Shown here: piece after piece, positions 8,698 through 16,953 of the stretch
How positions within the stretch are numbered: the first letter of the stretch is position 1
How the letters are laid out: every line of letters starts with the position of its first letter
Assembly (NCBI RefSeq): GCF_002272245.1
Contig: NZ_NPDD01000011.1
Coordinates: 1 to 64,000 of the forward strand
Length of the DNA stretch: 64,000 nucleotides
Direction: 5' to 3'
Source of the DNA: Bacillus sp. 7884-1
Lineage (GTDB): Bacteria; Bacillota; Bacilli; Bacillales; Cytobacillaceae
The notes under the pieces: model-generated
The model's input: the letters and a program-made list of their open reading frames with translations, nothing else
Told to the model about the DNA's origin: nothing
The model's database searches: none
Position numbers and translations under genes: made by a program

Positions 8698-9066
8698 TTG
8701 AAAGAAAAGAAATACAATATATCTGTTGAAGCGACGCTGGAAGTGATTGGAGGAAAGTGGAAGTGTGTGATTCTCTGCCACTTAACATATGGAAAGAAAC
8801 GAACGAGTGAATTGAAACGCTTGATGCCGGATATTACACAGAAAATGTTAACGCAGCAATTGCGTGAATTAGAGGAAGACGGAGTCATTAACCGAATCGT
8901 TTATAATCAAGTTCCGCCTAAAGTAGAGTATGAGTTAAGTGAGTATGGATGGAGTTTAAAGGGTATCTTGGATTCCCTTTGCGCATGGGGAGAAAAACAT
9001 ATTTCCAAAGTGTATGGCAGTTTGGATGTCTTAAAAAAGAACATACTTAATGAACATCTGAAATAA
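8698..9066 (+). CDS. HxlR-family transcription regulator
   Basis: A winged-helix DNA-binding protein of 122 residues from TTG 8698, which has GAGGAGG eight bases upstream; a GTG at 8671 is in frame but lies upstream of that site. The HxlR core is visible: VIGGKWKCVILCHL, KRTSELKRLMPDIT, MLTQQLRELEEDG and VPPKVEYELSEYG. One conserved cysteine (ILCHL) near the recognition region could sense electrophiles, as in YodB/CatR, but that is inference. It is divergent from the MFS-reductase operon it probably controls. Confidence 0.92.
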   Translation: MKEKKYNISVEATLEVIGGKWKCVILCHLTYGKKRTSELKRLMPDITQKMLTQQLRELEEDGVINRIVYNQVPPKVEYELSEYGWSLKGILDSLCAWGEKHISKVYGSLDVLKKNILNEHLK

Positions 9067-9163
9067 AAATTAATGCGCTCCTATTAAATTTGAGCATTCT
9101 TATTTAATAAATAAGGACATCAATGTAGGCTTTTTTTCATACTATGTATTTGGAGGTGGAAAA

Positions 9164-9604
9164 ATGGCAAGAGTAGCTCATCGAAGTTCAGACATTGACT
9201 TAATGGCAAGGATGATGAGAGCAGAAGCTGAAGGTGAAGGAAAGCAAGGAATGCTGTATGTTGGAAATGTAATTGTTAACCGTGTAGTAGCAGATTGTCC
9301 AGACTTTAGAGCATTGACAACTATTGAACAAGTCATTTTTCAAGTACAAGGAGGAAATTACTCTTTTGAAGCTGTTCAAAAAGGCAATGTATTTTATCAA
9401 AGAGCAAGAGAAGCTGAAAGAAGATTAGCAAGACAGAATGTGCAAAATTGGAGAGAACACCCAGCGAAATATTCTCTTTGGTACTTTAATCCATTTGGCC
9501 CGTGTCCTCCAACATGGTACGACCAGCCTTTTACTGGTCAATTTAAAGAACATTGTTTTTATGAACCAAAACCTGGAACATGTCCGAGTGTTTATAGCGG
9601 ATGA
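9164..9604 (+). CDS. cwlJ: Cell wall hydrolase, SleB/CwlJ type
   Basis: A spore cortex-lytic enzyme homologue of 146 residues. The Hydrolase_2 domain covers nearly the whole protein: LMARMMRAEAEGEG with the conserved glutamate, GNVIVNRV, the FQVQGGNYSFEAV segment and the C-terminal YSLWYFNPFGPCPPTW. There is no signal peptide, which fits CwlJ rather than SleB. The ribosome site GGAGGTG precedes ATG 9164. It is monocistronic with its own terminator. CwlJ often has a GerQ partner, but none is seen in this window. Confidence 0.9.
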   Translation: MARVAHRSSDIDLMARMMRAEAEGEGKQGMLYVGNVIVNRVVADCPDFRALTTIEQVIFQVQGGNYSFEAVQKGNVFYQRAREAERRLARQNVQNWREHPAKYSLWYFNPFGPCPPTWYDQPFTGQFKEHCFYEPKPGTCPSVYSG

Positions 9605-9613
9605 ACTAGTAAA

Positions 9614-9639
9614 AAAACGCTCAGATTTCTGGGCGTTTT
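9614..9639. terminator. Terminator between cwlJ and the siderophore operon
   Basis: A 12-bp stem AAAACGCTCAGA/TCTGGGCGTTTT with one wobble pair, followed by T-rich sequence. It probably serves both convergent units. Confidence 0.8.
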
Positions 9640-9657
9640 ACTTTTTAGGTAACTTTT

Positions 9658-10665
9658 CTATTTTTTTAATAAAAGGTACATAAAATACGGTGCACCAATG
9701 AGTGCGACCATAATTCCTGCTGGGATTCCGGCGGAGTCCATGATATTACGTCCCACCGTGTCAGCAAACATTAACAGCCACCCTCCAATTAATATGGCAA
9801 CAGGGATAAATAATTGATTTCTTGGTCCGACTAGCGCCTTAGCCATATGTGGAGCCATTAATCCGATAAAGGAAATACCACCTGTAACGGATACAGCAGA
9901 TGCGGCAAGGGCAACGGCTGTAATCAGTAATACAATTCGTTCCTTTTCAATTGAAACTCCCACGCCGATCGCTACTGGTTCACTTAATCCAAGCAGGTTT
10001 AACCGATTGGCTTTATATAAGGTAAAAGGAAGCAGTGCAAACAGCCAAGGGAGGAGTGCCCATATAAAGGGCCAATCTGTCCCCCAAATATTCCCCGCTA
10101 TCCATTTCGCAATAAAATCGACTTTTGCCCTCTCGGCGGATGAGATGAGGACAATCATCGCTCCGGATAGTGCCATCGAAAACCCGACTCCAATTAATAC
10201 TAATCGAACAGGCTGCAGTCCCTCGGTTTTGCTATACGCAAATAGATAGAGAAGGACAGCCGTCAGCATGGCACCGATAAAAGCTACAACTGGAATCATG
10301 TACGTAAACGAACCTGAATCAATCGGAAAAAATAAAAAGAATACGGTAACCGCGACACCGGCACCAGAATTAATCCCGATAATCCCAGGGTCAGCTAAAT
10401 CATTACGGGTGATGCCTTGTAAAATAGCCCCTGATAATGCCAAGGCCATTCCAGCTAATAGGGTAATGATGATTCGAGGTAATCGAATGGAGAATAACAC
10501 GAATTCCTCTTTAAACGTCCCTTGTCCGAGAAGGGTTGGAATCAGCCTATCATACGATAGAGAGGAGAAACCCAAACCCAAGCCAACGACGATTGTAACC
10601 AGGATTAAAGCGAAAAAAATAAATAAAATGATACGCTGCTTTCTAATTAAAGAGGGTTGGATCAT
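9658..10665 (-). CDS. Iron-siderophore ABC transporter permease (FecCD family), second
   Basis: An inner-membrane permease of 335 residues with about nine to ten hydrophobic helices. FecCD/BtuC signatures are present: PRIIITLLAGMALALSGAIL, GIIGINSGAGVA, and GGISFIGLMAPHMAK, the loop that contacts the ATPase. Its ATG overlaps the stop of the upstream permease (ATGA), so the two are translationally coupled and should form a heterodimer. It is the last gene of the ATPase, binding protein, permease, permease operon under Fur-type control. Confidence 0.93.
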   Translation of the reverse strand: MIQPSLIRKQRIILFIFFALILVTIVVGLGLGFSSLSYDRLIPTLLGQGTFKEEFVLFSIRLPRIIITLLAGMALALSGAILQGITRNDLADPGIIGINSGAGVAVTVFFLFFPIDSGSFTYMIPVVAFIGAMLTAVLLYLFAYSKTEGLQPVRLVLIGVGFSMALSGAMIVLISSAERAKVDFIAKWIAGNIWGTDWPFIWALLPWLFALLPFTLYKANRLNLLGLSEPVAIGVGVSIEKERIVLLITAVALAASAVSVTGGISFIGLMAPHMAKALVGPRNQLFIPVAILIGGWLLMFADTVGRNIMDSAGIPAGIMVALIGAPYFMYLLLKK

Positions 10666-11672
10666 GAGAATGCTTTCCCTCCTCTACGAACAATCACAAG
10701 GAAAAATGGTAACCCCAGTGTTGCGACAATGGCAGCGACAGGGGTTTCAAATGGTGCATTCATGGTCCGGCCGAGTGTATCGGCAAAAAGCATAAACGTG
10801 GCCCCTGAAATGGCAGACATGGGAATAATATAACGGTAGTCCGTGCCCACGATTGCCCGTACAACATGGGGAACCATTAATCCGATAAAAGCCATATTCC
10901 CGATAAGGGCAACAGAAGCTCCCGCTAATAAAATAATCGCAATAAAGAGGATTCCCTTTATTTGACTCGTCTTTTGCCCCAATCCAACGGCGACTTCTTC
11001 GTTTAAGCTAAGAATCGTGAGCTGTCGTGAAAGAAATAGAGAGACTAGTAACCCAATAAGGATGAAGGGAACAATGATTTTGAGCTGTCCCCAGCTGGTT
11101 CCAACCATTCCACCTGCCGTCCACATCGAGACATTCTTTGAAATTTTAAATGTAATCCCAATTCCTTCTGCAATACCAAAAAGAAAAGCAGAAATAGCCG
11201 CCCCTGCTAATACAATTCGGAGCGGAGAAAAGCCGCCTTTTTTCATCATACCAATCCCGAATACCATCAAGGTTCCGACAGCTGCTCCAATAAAACAGGC
11301 AATGGTAATGCCGAAATAGTTGGCGGAAGGGACGAAGGCAATGACGATGGCTAGTGCGGCATTTGCCCCCGCAGTTAACCCTAATAAACCAGGATCTGCA
11401 AGGGGATTTCTGGTGATACCTTGCATAATTGCTCCTGAAACCGAAAGAGCGGCCCCGACCACGATGGCGGCAACCTCACGCGGCAAGCGTATTTCACGGA
11501 TAATCGAAATCTTTTCACCTTTTGCATCTGAAAAAAGGGCCTGCAATACATCTCTCAGGCTAATATCTGCTGCTCCCATAATCATGGAAAAGACAAACAT
11601 AGCGGAAAATACAAGAATAGCGATGATTAGTTTATAGAGAAAAGGAATAGAACGTTGTTTTTCATTTGTCAT
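10662..11672 (-). CDS. Iron-siderophore ABC transporter permease (FecCD family), first
   Basis: A permease of 336 residues with the FecCD pattern: LRDVLQALFSDAKG, REVAAIVVGAALSVSGAIMQ, NPLADPGLLGLTAGA and GNMAFIGLMVPHVVRA. It pairs with the overlapping downstream permease. It is separated from the binding-protein gene by 67 bp containing a strong hairpin, which may lower expression of the permeases relative to the binding protein. The ribosome site is weak (GATGAGAG), consistent with lower expression. Confidence 0.93.
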   Translation of the reverse strand: MTNEKQRSIPFLYKLIIAILVFSAMFVFSMIMGAADISLRDVLQALFSDAKGEKISIIREIRLPREVAAIVVGAALSVSGAIMQGITRNPLADPGLLGLTAGANAALAIVIAFVPSANYFGITIACFIGAAVGTLMVFGIGMMKKGGFSPLRIVLAGAAISAFLFGIAEGIGITFKISKNVSMWTAGGMVGTSWGQLKIIVPFILIGLLVSLFLSRQLTILSLNEEVAVGLGQKTSQIKGILFIAIILLAGASVALIGNMAFIGLMVPHVVRAIVGTDYRYIIPMSAISGATFMLFADTLGRTMNAPFETPVAAIVATLGLPFFLVIVRRGGKAFS

Positions 11673-11705
11673 AAGTCTCTCATCTTTTCTTTCATAGAAT
11701 AGGGG

Positions 11706-11736
11706 AAAGAGGAATTCTAGGAAAGAATCCCTCTTT
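11706..11736 (-). terminator. Intercistronic hairpin after the binding-protein gene
   Basis: An approximately 12-bp stem with one mismatch (11706-11717 with 11725-11736) between the binding-protein gene and the permeases. It lacks a long T-run, so partial termination or mRNA 3'-end protection is more likely than full termination. Confidence 0.55.
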
Positions 11737-11739
11737 CTA

Positions 11740-12663
11740 TTAGTTTCCTAAAAATGATTTCTTAATGAATTCTAGCTGCTTTTCTAGTGTAACTGGGTCA
11801 CTGAAGGAAGCACCTTGACCATTCATTTCAAAAACGCGGTTGTTTTTTACCGCAGGAATGTTTTTGTACGTTTCTGTTTCTTGGAAGGAGGTGTCAGCGT
11901 CTGAGTATTTGCTTAAGACTACATAATCTCCTGCATACTCAGGAATCACTTCGGAGGATAAGGCAAAATACCCGGCTCCCTCTGCGACTTCTTTTACTTT
12001 TTCAGGCATTTTCAGTTTCATAGCTTGATAAAGAATTTCCGTTCCGCGTGCCCAGTTGCTGCCGAATACGTAAAGGTCTTTTCCGTAGCTTTCCATAACG
12101 GAAACGGTTGCATCCTCACCAATTTTAGCACGGATTTCTTCTCCTGCTGTTTCCGCTTCTTTTTTGAATTCGTCAATCCATGCCTGTGCTTCTTTTTCTT
12201 TATTTAAGAGTTTACCAATTTCTAAGTGCTGCGTAAGATAATCTACTTTTCCCCATGTGTATGTAACAGTAGGAGCAATTTCACTTAACTTATCTATGTT
12301 CTTAATATTGGAAAGACCAATGATTAAATCTGGTTCTAATTCAATAATTTTTTCTAGGTCTTCATCGGAAACTTCTGCAACATCTTTCATTTCTTTTTCG
12401 AATGTCGGGTTATTCTTTGACCAAACGTCAACACCGACGACATTTACTCCCAAATCGATAACATTACCCGTAAAGCCTGAAAGAAGAATAACTCGCTGTG
12501 GATCGGCAGGTACTTCAATTGGTCCGTTTTCAGATTGATAGGTTATTGTTTCAGATTTCTTATCCTCTGGTGCTGCAGTGTCCTTTTCTTTGGAAGTATC
12601 GGTACCGCAAGCACTAATAATTAACGCTGCGAGCAGGATAAAGGGCAGTAGTAGTTTTTTCAT
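11740..12663 (-). CDS. Siderophore-binding lipoprotein of the ABC transporter
   Basis: A 307-residue substrate-binding lipoprotein with the lipobox LIISACG. The periplasmic-binding fold of the FhuD/FecB class is visible: PADPQRVILLSGFTGNVIDL, ELEPDLIIGLS, EIAPTVTYTWG and the C-terminal PVTLEKQLEFIKK. It captures a ferric siderophore at the cell surface for the FecCD permeases. The ATPase gene upstream overlaps it by 50 bp. It resembles YfiY/YxeB-type hydroxamate or carboxylate binders, but the ligand cannot be settled from sequence. Confidence 0.93.
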   Translation of the reverse strand: MKKLLLPFILLAALIISACGTDTSKEKDTAAPEDKKSETITYQSENGPIEVPADPQRVILLSGFTGNVIDLGVNVVGVDVWSKNNPTFEKEMKDVAEVSDEDLEKIIELEPDLIIGLSNIKNIDKLSEIAPTVTYTWGKVDYLTQHLEIGKLLNKEKEAQAWIDEFKKEAETAGEEIRAKIGEDATVSVMESYGKDLYVFGSNWARGTEILYQAMKLKMPEKVKEVAEGAGYFALSSEVIPEYAGDYVVLSKYSDADTSFQETETYKNIPAVKNNRVFEMNGQGASFSDPVTLEKQLEFIKKSFLGN

Positions 12664-13459
12664 GGTTTGTTTCTCCTTTTAGTAGATTGTATGTTATGCA
12701 CATTGGTTTTCCTGTACGAGGGTCGTGTCCGATGACGGCGTCAATATTGAATACCTTTTTTAACACCTTATGGCTAATGACTTCCTCACAATTTCCTGCT
12801 TTTACAATTTCACCGTCTTTTAAGGCGATGATATGATCCGCAAAGCGGGCGGCTTGGTTTAAATCATGAAGGACCATGACAATCGTCCGTTCCTGTTCAT
12901 AATTTAATTTTTGAAGAAGTTCTAAAACTTCTAGTTGATGGGCCATATCCAGGTAGGTGGTTGGCTCATCCAGGAAGATAATTTCTGTTTCTTGAGCAAG
13001 TGCCATCGCAATCCAAACGCGCTGGCGCTGTCCGCCTGATAGTGCGTCTACTGGACGAAACTTAAAGTCTATCGTTCCTGTGACTTCAAGAGCCCAGTCA
13101 ATCACCTCATAATCCTTCTTGGTTAAGCGGCCAAAGCCCTTTTGATAAGGGAATCGCCCATAGGATACAAGCTCGCCAACGGTCAATCCACTTGCACTTT
13201 CTGGTGTTTGCGGAAGGATTGCCATTTGTTTAGCGAGAATCTTTGTGTTTACCTTTGAAATATCTTTACCGTCCAAAAGGATGTTTCCAGATTGGTGGGA
13301 GATGATCCGGGTAATTGCTTTAAGTAAAGTCGATTTTCCGCAGCCATTTGGTCCGATAATCGTTGTAATCTTCTTATCTGGAATCTCGATACTTAGGTTT
13401 TTAACAATTAATCGTTCACCATAACCAATGCTTAATTCATCTGTAGATAGGCGAACCAT
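12614..13459 (-). CDS. Siderophore ABC transporter ATP-binding protein (FecE/YusV type)
   Basis: A 281-residue ATPase. Walker A is GPNGCGKST, the signature is LSGGQRQRVWIAMAL and Walker B is IIFLDEPT, with the switch histidine in VLHDLNQ. It is the first gene of the operon; the start ATG 13459 follows GGAGGGTT. Its last 50 bp overlap the binding-protein gene, and the tail after GKPMCITYNLL is of low complexity. Upstream lie two Fur boxes, so the operon should be switched on by iron starvation. Confidence 0.93.
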   Translation of the reverse strand: MVRLSTDELSIGYGERLIVKNLSIEIPDKKITTIIGPNGCGKSTLLKAITRIISHQSGNILLDGKDISKVNTKILAKQMAILPQTPESASGLTVGELVSYGRFPYQKGFGRLTKKDYEVIDWALEVTGTIDFKFRPVDALSGGQRQRVWIAMALAQETEIIFLDEPTTYLDMAHQLEVLELLQKLNYEQERTIVMVLHDLNQAARFADHIIALKDGEIVKAGNCEEVISHKVLKKVFNIDAVIGHDPRTGKPMCITYNLLKGETNHEKTTTALYPARSVNY

Positions 13460-13491
13460 GGTAACCCTCCTTTATGTAATTGAGAATTAAT

Positions 13492-13506
13492 TGATAATGA
13501 TTATCA
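13492..13506. promoter_or_regulatory. Fur box 1 (perfect 7-1-7)
   Basis: TGATAATGATTATCA is a perfect 7-1-7 inverted repeat, identical to the Bacillus Fur consensus. It lies 33 bp upstream of the siderophore ATPase start. Confidence 0.92.
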
Positions 13507-13536
13507 GTATCGTTATGACCCTACTATAAAGGTCGG

Positions 13537-13551
13537 TGATAATGATTGTCA
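13537..13551. promoter_or_regulatory. Fur box 2 (one mismatch)
   Basis: TGATAATGATTGTCA differs from the 7-1-7 consensus at one base. It lies 45 bp from box 1, further upstream in the siderophore operon promoter region. Confidence 0.85.
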
Positions 13552-13732
13552 ATTACAATTTTGTGAAAAGTTTTTAAATATTTGATGGTGTTTTTTTTAC
13601 ATTTAACTCATTTACTTATTTTTAGAGGTTTGTCATACATTTTTCATCTGACAAAAAATCGACAAATAAGGGTGCCACAGAATTTTCAAAAAAATATATA
13701 TTGTAAAATCAGAGAAAATCCATTAATCTTAT

Positions 13733-13747
13733 TGATAATGATAATCA
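13733..13747. promoter_or_regulatory. Fur box 3 upstream of the ferredoxin-NADP reductase
   Basis: TGATAATGATAATCA matches the 7-1-7 consensus except for one base. It lies 28 bp before the reductase start and suggests iron-repressed expression. Confidence 0.88.
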
Positions 13748-13774
13748 ATTACAGTTGGTTAGGAGTGGACGGAG

Positions 13775-14833
13775 ATGGAACAACACGAAATGTTTGATGT
13801 GACGGTTATTGGAGGCGGTCCAGCAGGGCTTTACTCTACTTTTTATAGTGGTTTAAGAGAAATGAAAACAAAGGTGATTGAGTATCAACCGGAGTTAGGC
13901 GGTAAAATTCATGTTTATCCGGAAAAAATGATCTGGGATGTCGGCGGCTTAACACCAATAACGGGAGCAAGATTAATGGAACAGCTCGTTGAGCAGGCAT
14001 TAACGTTTAGCCCAACCGTTGTCTTGAATGAAAAAGTGGAGTCAATCACACGCAATGAAGAAGGAATTTTTGTCTTAAAAGGATCATCCGGAGAACTTCA
14101 TTACTCAAAATCCGTAATTGTTGCCATTGGCAGCGGGATTTTGAATCCGCAAAAGCTGGAAATAGAAGGCGCAGAGAGATTTGAAGTCACGAATTTACAT
14201 TACACGGTAAAATCCTTTAAGCAGTTCAAAGACAAAACAATCATCATTTCTGGCGGCGGGAATTCCGCCGTAGACTGGGCCAATGAGCTAGAGCCGATTG
14301 CAAAAAAAGTCTATTTAACCTATAGAAAAGAGGAATTAGGCGGGCATGGACAAGAAGCACAAGCAACAAAGCTTCTTGAAAGCTCTGTGGAATGCTTCTT
14401 TCAATCTTCAATCACTAAATTAATCGCTAATGGCGAACGTGATGAGATCGCCACCGTTGAATTAACGAATCACGAAACAGGTGAGGTTTCCTACTTGGAA
14501 GTTGATGATGTGGTGATTAGTCATGGCTATGAACAGGATGCAACACTATTGGAAAATAGTGAATTGAGTATTGATCGAGCAGATAACTATTATATTGCCG
14601 GAAACTCTACTAGCGAATCCTCGATTGAAGGTCTTTATGCTGCTGGAGATATTCTTATGTATGAAGGGAAAATCAACCTGATTGCCGGTGCGTTCCAGGA
14701 TGCGGCGAACGCTGTAAACAAAGCCAAACAATATATTCAGCCTGACGCAGCGAAAGCTGCCATGGTTTCTTCCCATAATGAACTGTTTAAAAAGCGTAAT
14801 AAGGAATTAGTGAAGCAATTGGTAGGAAAATAG
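13775..14833 (+). CDS. ycgT: Ferredoxin/flavodoxin-NADP reductase (YcgT/YumC type)
   Basis: An FAD-dependent, thioredoxin-reductase-like enzyme of 352 residues without the redox cysteine pair. The FAD-binding GGGPAGL is near residue 13, the NADP-binding SGGGNSAVDWA near 160, and the second FAD motif GLYAAGDI near 290. AGGAG precedes ATG 13775. It transfers electrons between NADPH and ferredoxin or flavodoxin. The upstream Fur box and divergent siderophore operon suggest a role in iron starvation, such as reductive iron release from siderophores; B. subtilis YcgT is, as I recall, Fur-regulated. Confidence 0.9.
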   Translation: MEQHEMFDVTVIGGGPAGLYSTFYSGLREMKTKVIEYQPELGGKIHVYPEKMIWDVGGLTPITGARLMEQLVEQALTFSPTVVLNEKVESITRNEEGIFVLKGSSGELHYSKSVIVAIGSGILNPQKLEIEGAERFEVTNLHYTVKSFKQFKDKTIIISGGGNSAVDWANELEPIAKKVYLTYRKEELGGHGQEAQATKLLESSVECFFQSSITKLIANGERDEIATVELTNHETGEVSYLEVDDVVISHGYEQDATLLENSELSIDRADNYYIAGNSTSESSIEGLYAAGDILMYEGKINLIAGAFQDAANAVNKAKQYIQPDAAKAAMVSSHNELFKKRNKELVKQLVGK

Positions 14834-14862
14834 AGTGAAGGCTGCCTTCACTCTATTTTTTT
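14831..14862. terminator. Bidirectional terminator between the reductase and GDPD genes
   Basis: A perfect 11-bp stem TAGAGTGAAGG/CCTTCACTCTA with a CTG loop and a T7 run on the plus strand. The stop codons of both convergent genes lie within the hairpin. Confidence 0.88.
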
Positions 14863-15837
14863 ATAACTTGGAGCGATTTTATCAATTCGATTGGTCCAAA
14901 TTCCGCCGCTATAGTTGTCAGGAAGTCTTGTTAAGTCATCTTGCGTATCAAAGCCTTCCGACCAGCCGCCATCACCTGCGACAACAATGACCCTTGTATC
15001 AACACTGTCCATCCGATTTAAAAATTTATCTGACCATCCCCAAATCCATGGGGCGATTTTTTCTGGTAGATGCAATTGTGTTTTCTCGCATGCAGAAGGG
15101 ATATAACCTGTCCACCCAACAGCAATATAAGGAAGAAGACAGCTTTTTAATGTGGCCTTTGACATCACACGAAGATTAGGAATTTCCTCTTTTAGTGTAG
15201 CAATGGGCTGGTCTCCGCCGTAAACCGTTAATTGACTAAAGCGTTTTTCAGGCAGTTCTTTCAGCACTTCGGCCAGCTGTTTTCCTTCTTCGGGTTCATC
15301 ACTTTTAATATGAATCAAGAAGGAACGGTTTGGAAAATGGTTGAATACTTCATCGAGAGAAGGTATAAGTCCAATCCCTTTTCCTCGAAACGGGTATGTT
15401 TTCCCGTTATCTGCTGTATACCCATAGCCAATATCCAGCTGCTTTAATTCGGCCATCGTAAATTCCTTCGTCGTTCCTTCTGCATTCGTCCGGCATTCCA
15501 GCGTCCAGTCATGAAAAACAGCAAATTGACCATCTTTTGTTGGCTTAATATCTAATTCAACAATATCTGCTCCGTTTTCAAATGCTGCTTCCATAGAAGG
15601 GATCGTGTTTTCTAGATAGGGGTGCTCAGGCGGGTAAATACGCTCAGCTGTACACGTGTCACCCTGAATTCCTACCATGCTAAAAGTTTGGCCAAGCCCG
15701 CGGTGAGCGAGAAGGAAGGGTTCATCCTCACGATTCTTCGCAAAAATGGAACTATTGTTGAGAAAAATAAATAAAGACAGTAAGAGTAGAAATATGAATA
15801 TTCTTTTTAGTATTCTTTTCAGTTTCGTTTCCTCCAT
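14848..15837 (-). CDS. Glycerophosphodiester phosphodiesterase, exported
   Basis: A 329-residue enzyme with an N-terminal signal or anchor (residues 10-33). GDPD motifs are HRG near residue 45, ENTIPSMEAAFENGAD, VELDIKPTKDG with the metal ligands, and VFHDWTLE with the general-base histidine. It hydrolyses glycerophosphodiesters, or possibly teichoic acid chains, outside the membrane. An inserted segment after the first motif (CTAERIYPPEHPYLENT) distinguishes it from the shorter cytosolic type. It stands alone between two terminators. Confidence 0.9.
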   Translation of the reverse strand: MEETKLKRILKRIFIFLLLLSLFIFLNNSSIFAKNREDEPFLLAHRGLGQTFSMVGIQGDTCTAERIYPPEHPYLENTIPSMEAAFENGADIVELDIKPTKDGQFAVFHDWTLECRTNAEGTTKEFTMAELKQLDIGYGYTADNGKTYPFRGKGIGLIPSLDEVFNHFPNRSFLIHIKSDEPEEGKQLAEVLKELPEKRFSQLTVYGGDQPIATLKEEIPNLRVMSKATLKSCLLPYIAVGWTGYIPSACEKTQLHLPEKIAPWIWGWSDKFLNRMDSVDTRVIVVAGDGGWSEGFDTQDDLTRLPDNYSGGIWTNRIDKIAPSYKKIE

Positions 15838-15916
15838 TAATAGTTATTCAAGATAAATGACGCAAACTGGAGCAGATATGCTTCATTTTCGTGGCTTTTT
15901 CAGCGTTAAATCAATT

Positions 15917-15948
15917 ATATCAGCGAAAAATGAAATATATCAGCAAAC
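15917..15948. repeat. Short ATATCAGC direct repeats
   Basis: TATATCAGC occurs at about 15917 and again at about 15937 in an AT-rich stretch between two minus-strand genes. It may be a remnant of a small intergenic repeat. Confidence 0.35.
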
Positions 15949-15961
15949 GCCAAAAATCCAC

Positions 15962-15989
15962 AAAAAAACTGATTGGAGTCGCCAATCAG
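15962..15989 (-). terminator. Terminator of the 75-residue protein gene
   Basis: An 8-bp stem CTGATTGG/CCAATCAG with a 5-base loop. It is followed by T7 on the minus strand. Confidence 0.85.
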
Positions 15990-15996
15990 CATTACG

Positions 15997-16224
15997 TTAC
16001 ATTCTCTTTTTTACATCTTCCCTAATGGATTCGATAAGAGTGTCCGATAAATCAGCTGGCAGCGAGGTACCATCTTTGAAAATCCAGGCATTCATGATTT
16101 CCAGATCTGCTTTCTTAAAAGTAATGCTGTAATTCATTTGATCATGGGTAAACTCTGCCGTCACATATTCCTCACTATCAAAATCATCATCAATAATCAT
16201 GTTGGTTATTTCATATGTATTCAC
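15997..16224 (-). CDS. Hypothetical acidic protein, 75 residues
   Basis: Not recognised. An acidic, cytoplasmic-looking protein (MIIDDDFDSEEYVTAEF) with an even mix of beta and helix and no cysteines. The ribosome site AAAGGAG lies about 8 bases before ATG 16224, and a clear terminator follows, so it is likely expressed. Two other small unknown genes lie upstream on the same strand, but no function follows from this. Confidence 0.65.
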   Translation of the reverse strand: MNTYEITNMIIDDDFDSEEYVTAEFTHDQMNYSITFKKADLEIMNAWIFKDGTSLPADLSDTLIESIREDVKKRM

Positions 16225-16287
16225 AATAAAATCTCCTTTTACATTCTATAAAAATAGAGTTTACTAAAAGGAATTGTTTATACACTT

Positions 16288-16566
16288 TTACGGGAAGTAA
16301 ATGTCCAGGTGGATTTCATGGTTTCTTAATGTGTAATAATTTTGAAAGTCTGTGTTTATGCTGTGATGTGGGTAGTCTTTTATATCAATCTTAACGAGCG
16401 TTCCATCTATTTTTGTAAAGATTAGGGCAGACTCTGTTACTTGGATACTTTGAAAATGAAAACCATCACGCTTTACCATCATATCTTCGTCCTGATAATA
16501 GTTTAGGATTACTTGGCGATTTTCATAGTTTGACAGAACGGACAAATCGTTTAGTTGTTTTTCCAT
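16288..16566 (-). CDS. Hypothetical protein, 92 residues
   Basis: Not recognised. ATG 16566 is preferred: it lies inside the end of the upstream gene (16-bp overlap), implying coupling, while the longer frame to 16596 has no separate ribosome site. The sequence is beta-strand-like with charged turns and an ILNYYQDEDM segment. There is no signal peptide, membrane helix or metal motif. It forms a two-gene unit with the CGCGG-containing protein upstream. Confidence 0.6.
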   Translation of the reverse strand: MEKQLNDLSVLSNYENRQVILNYYQDEDMMVKRDGFHFQSIQVTESALIFTKIDGTLVKIDIKDYPHHSINTDFQNYYTLRNHEIHLDIYFP

Positions 16567-16820
16567 ACCCGTAGCACATACCCTCCACAACCGCATTGGT
16601 CGATAAATCTCATTTCAATTCTGCTCCCGAAGTAAGATAATAATGCTTCTGCTAAATAGTCATCAGGATTTCCGAAAGAAGCGGGAGTCACTAGGTTTAC
16701 ATAGAACCCCTCATTTGTATTATCGACTGCCTCAATGGCATCCGTAATTACCAGCTCTATGTCCCCAACATATTCCTCATGCTCAAGTGATATTGACCAA
16801 TTCTTATCCAACCCAATCAC
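16551..16820 (-). CDS. Immunity-like small protein, 89 residues, with CGCGG motif
   Basis: Not firmly recognised. The protein has a beta-alpha-beta look with LEHEEYVGDIELVITDAIE and the conspicuous C-terminal CGCGGYVLRV, whose paired cysteines could bind metal or form a disulphide. The size and acidity recall small immunity-type proteins, but no toxin gene is nearby. It is the first of two overlapping genes and diverges from the YitT gene. Confidence 0.6.
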   Translation of the reverse strand: MIGLDKNWSISLEHEEYVGDIELVITDAIEAVDNTNEGFYVNLVTPASFGNPDDYLAEALLSYFGSRIEMRFIDQCGCGGYVLRVWKNN

Positions 16821-16953
16821 CTCTTATCCTTATTTTAGTATGAAGAACGAAGGCGAGAGGTGATAGGAATCACAATCAGTCATGAAAACTCAACTCAAGT
16901 TACAAGTAAAATGGTATATTATTATGGTAGAAAAATATGAAAGTGGTTATGAT

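Noticed and set aside
10007..11637. Several plus-strand frames opposite the siderophore permeases
   Set aside because: They are antisense shadows of two clear FecCD permeases, without ribosome sites or recognisable domains.
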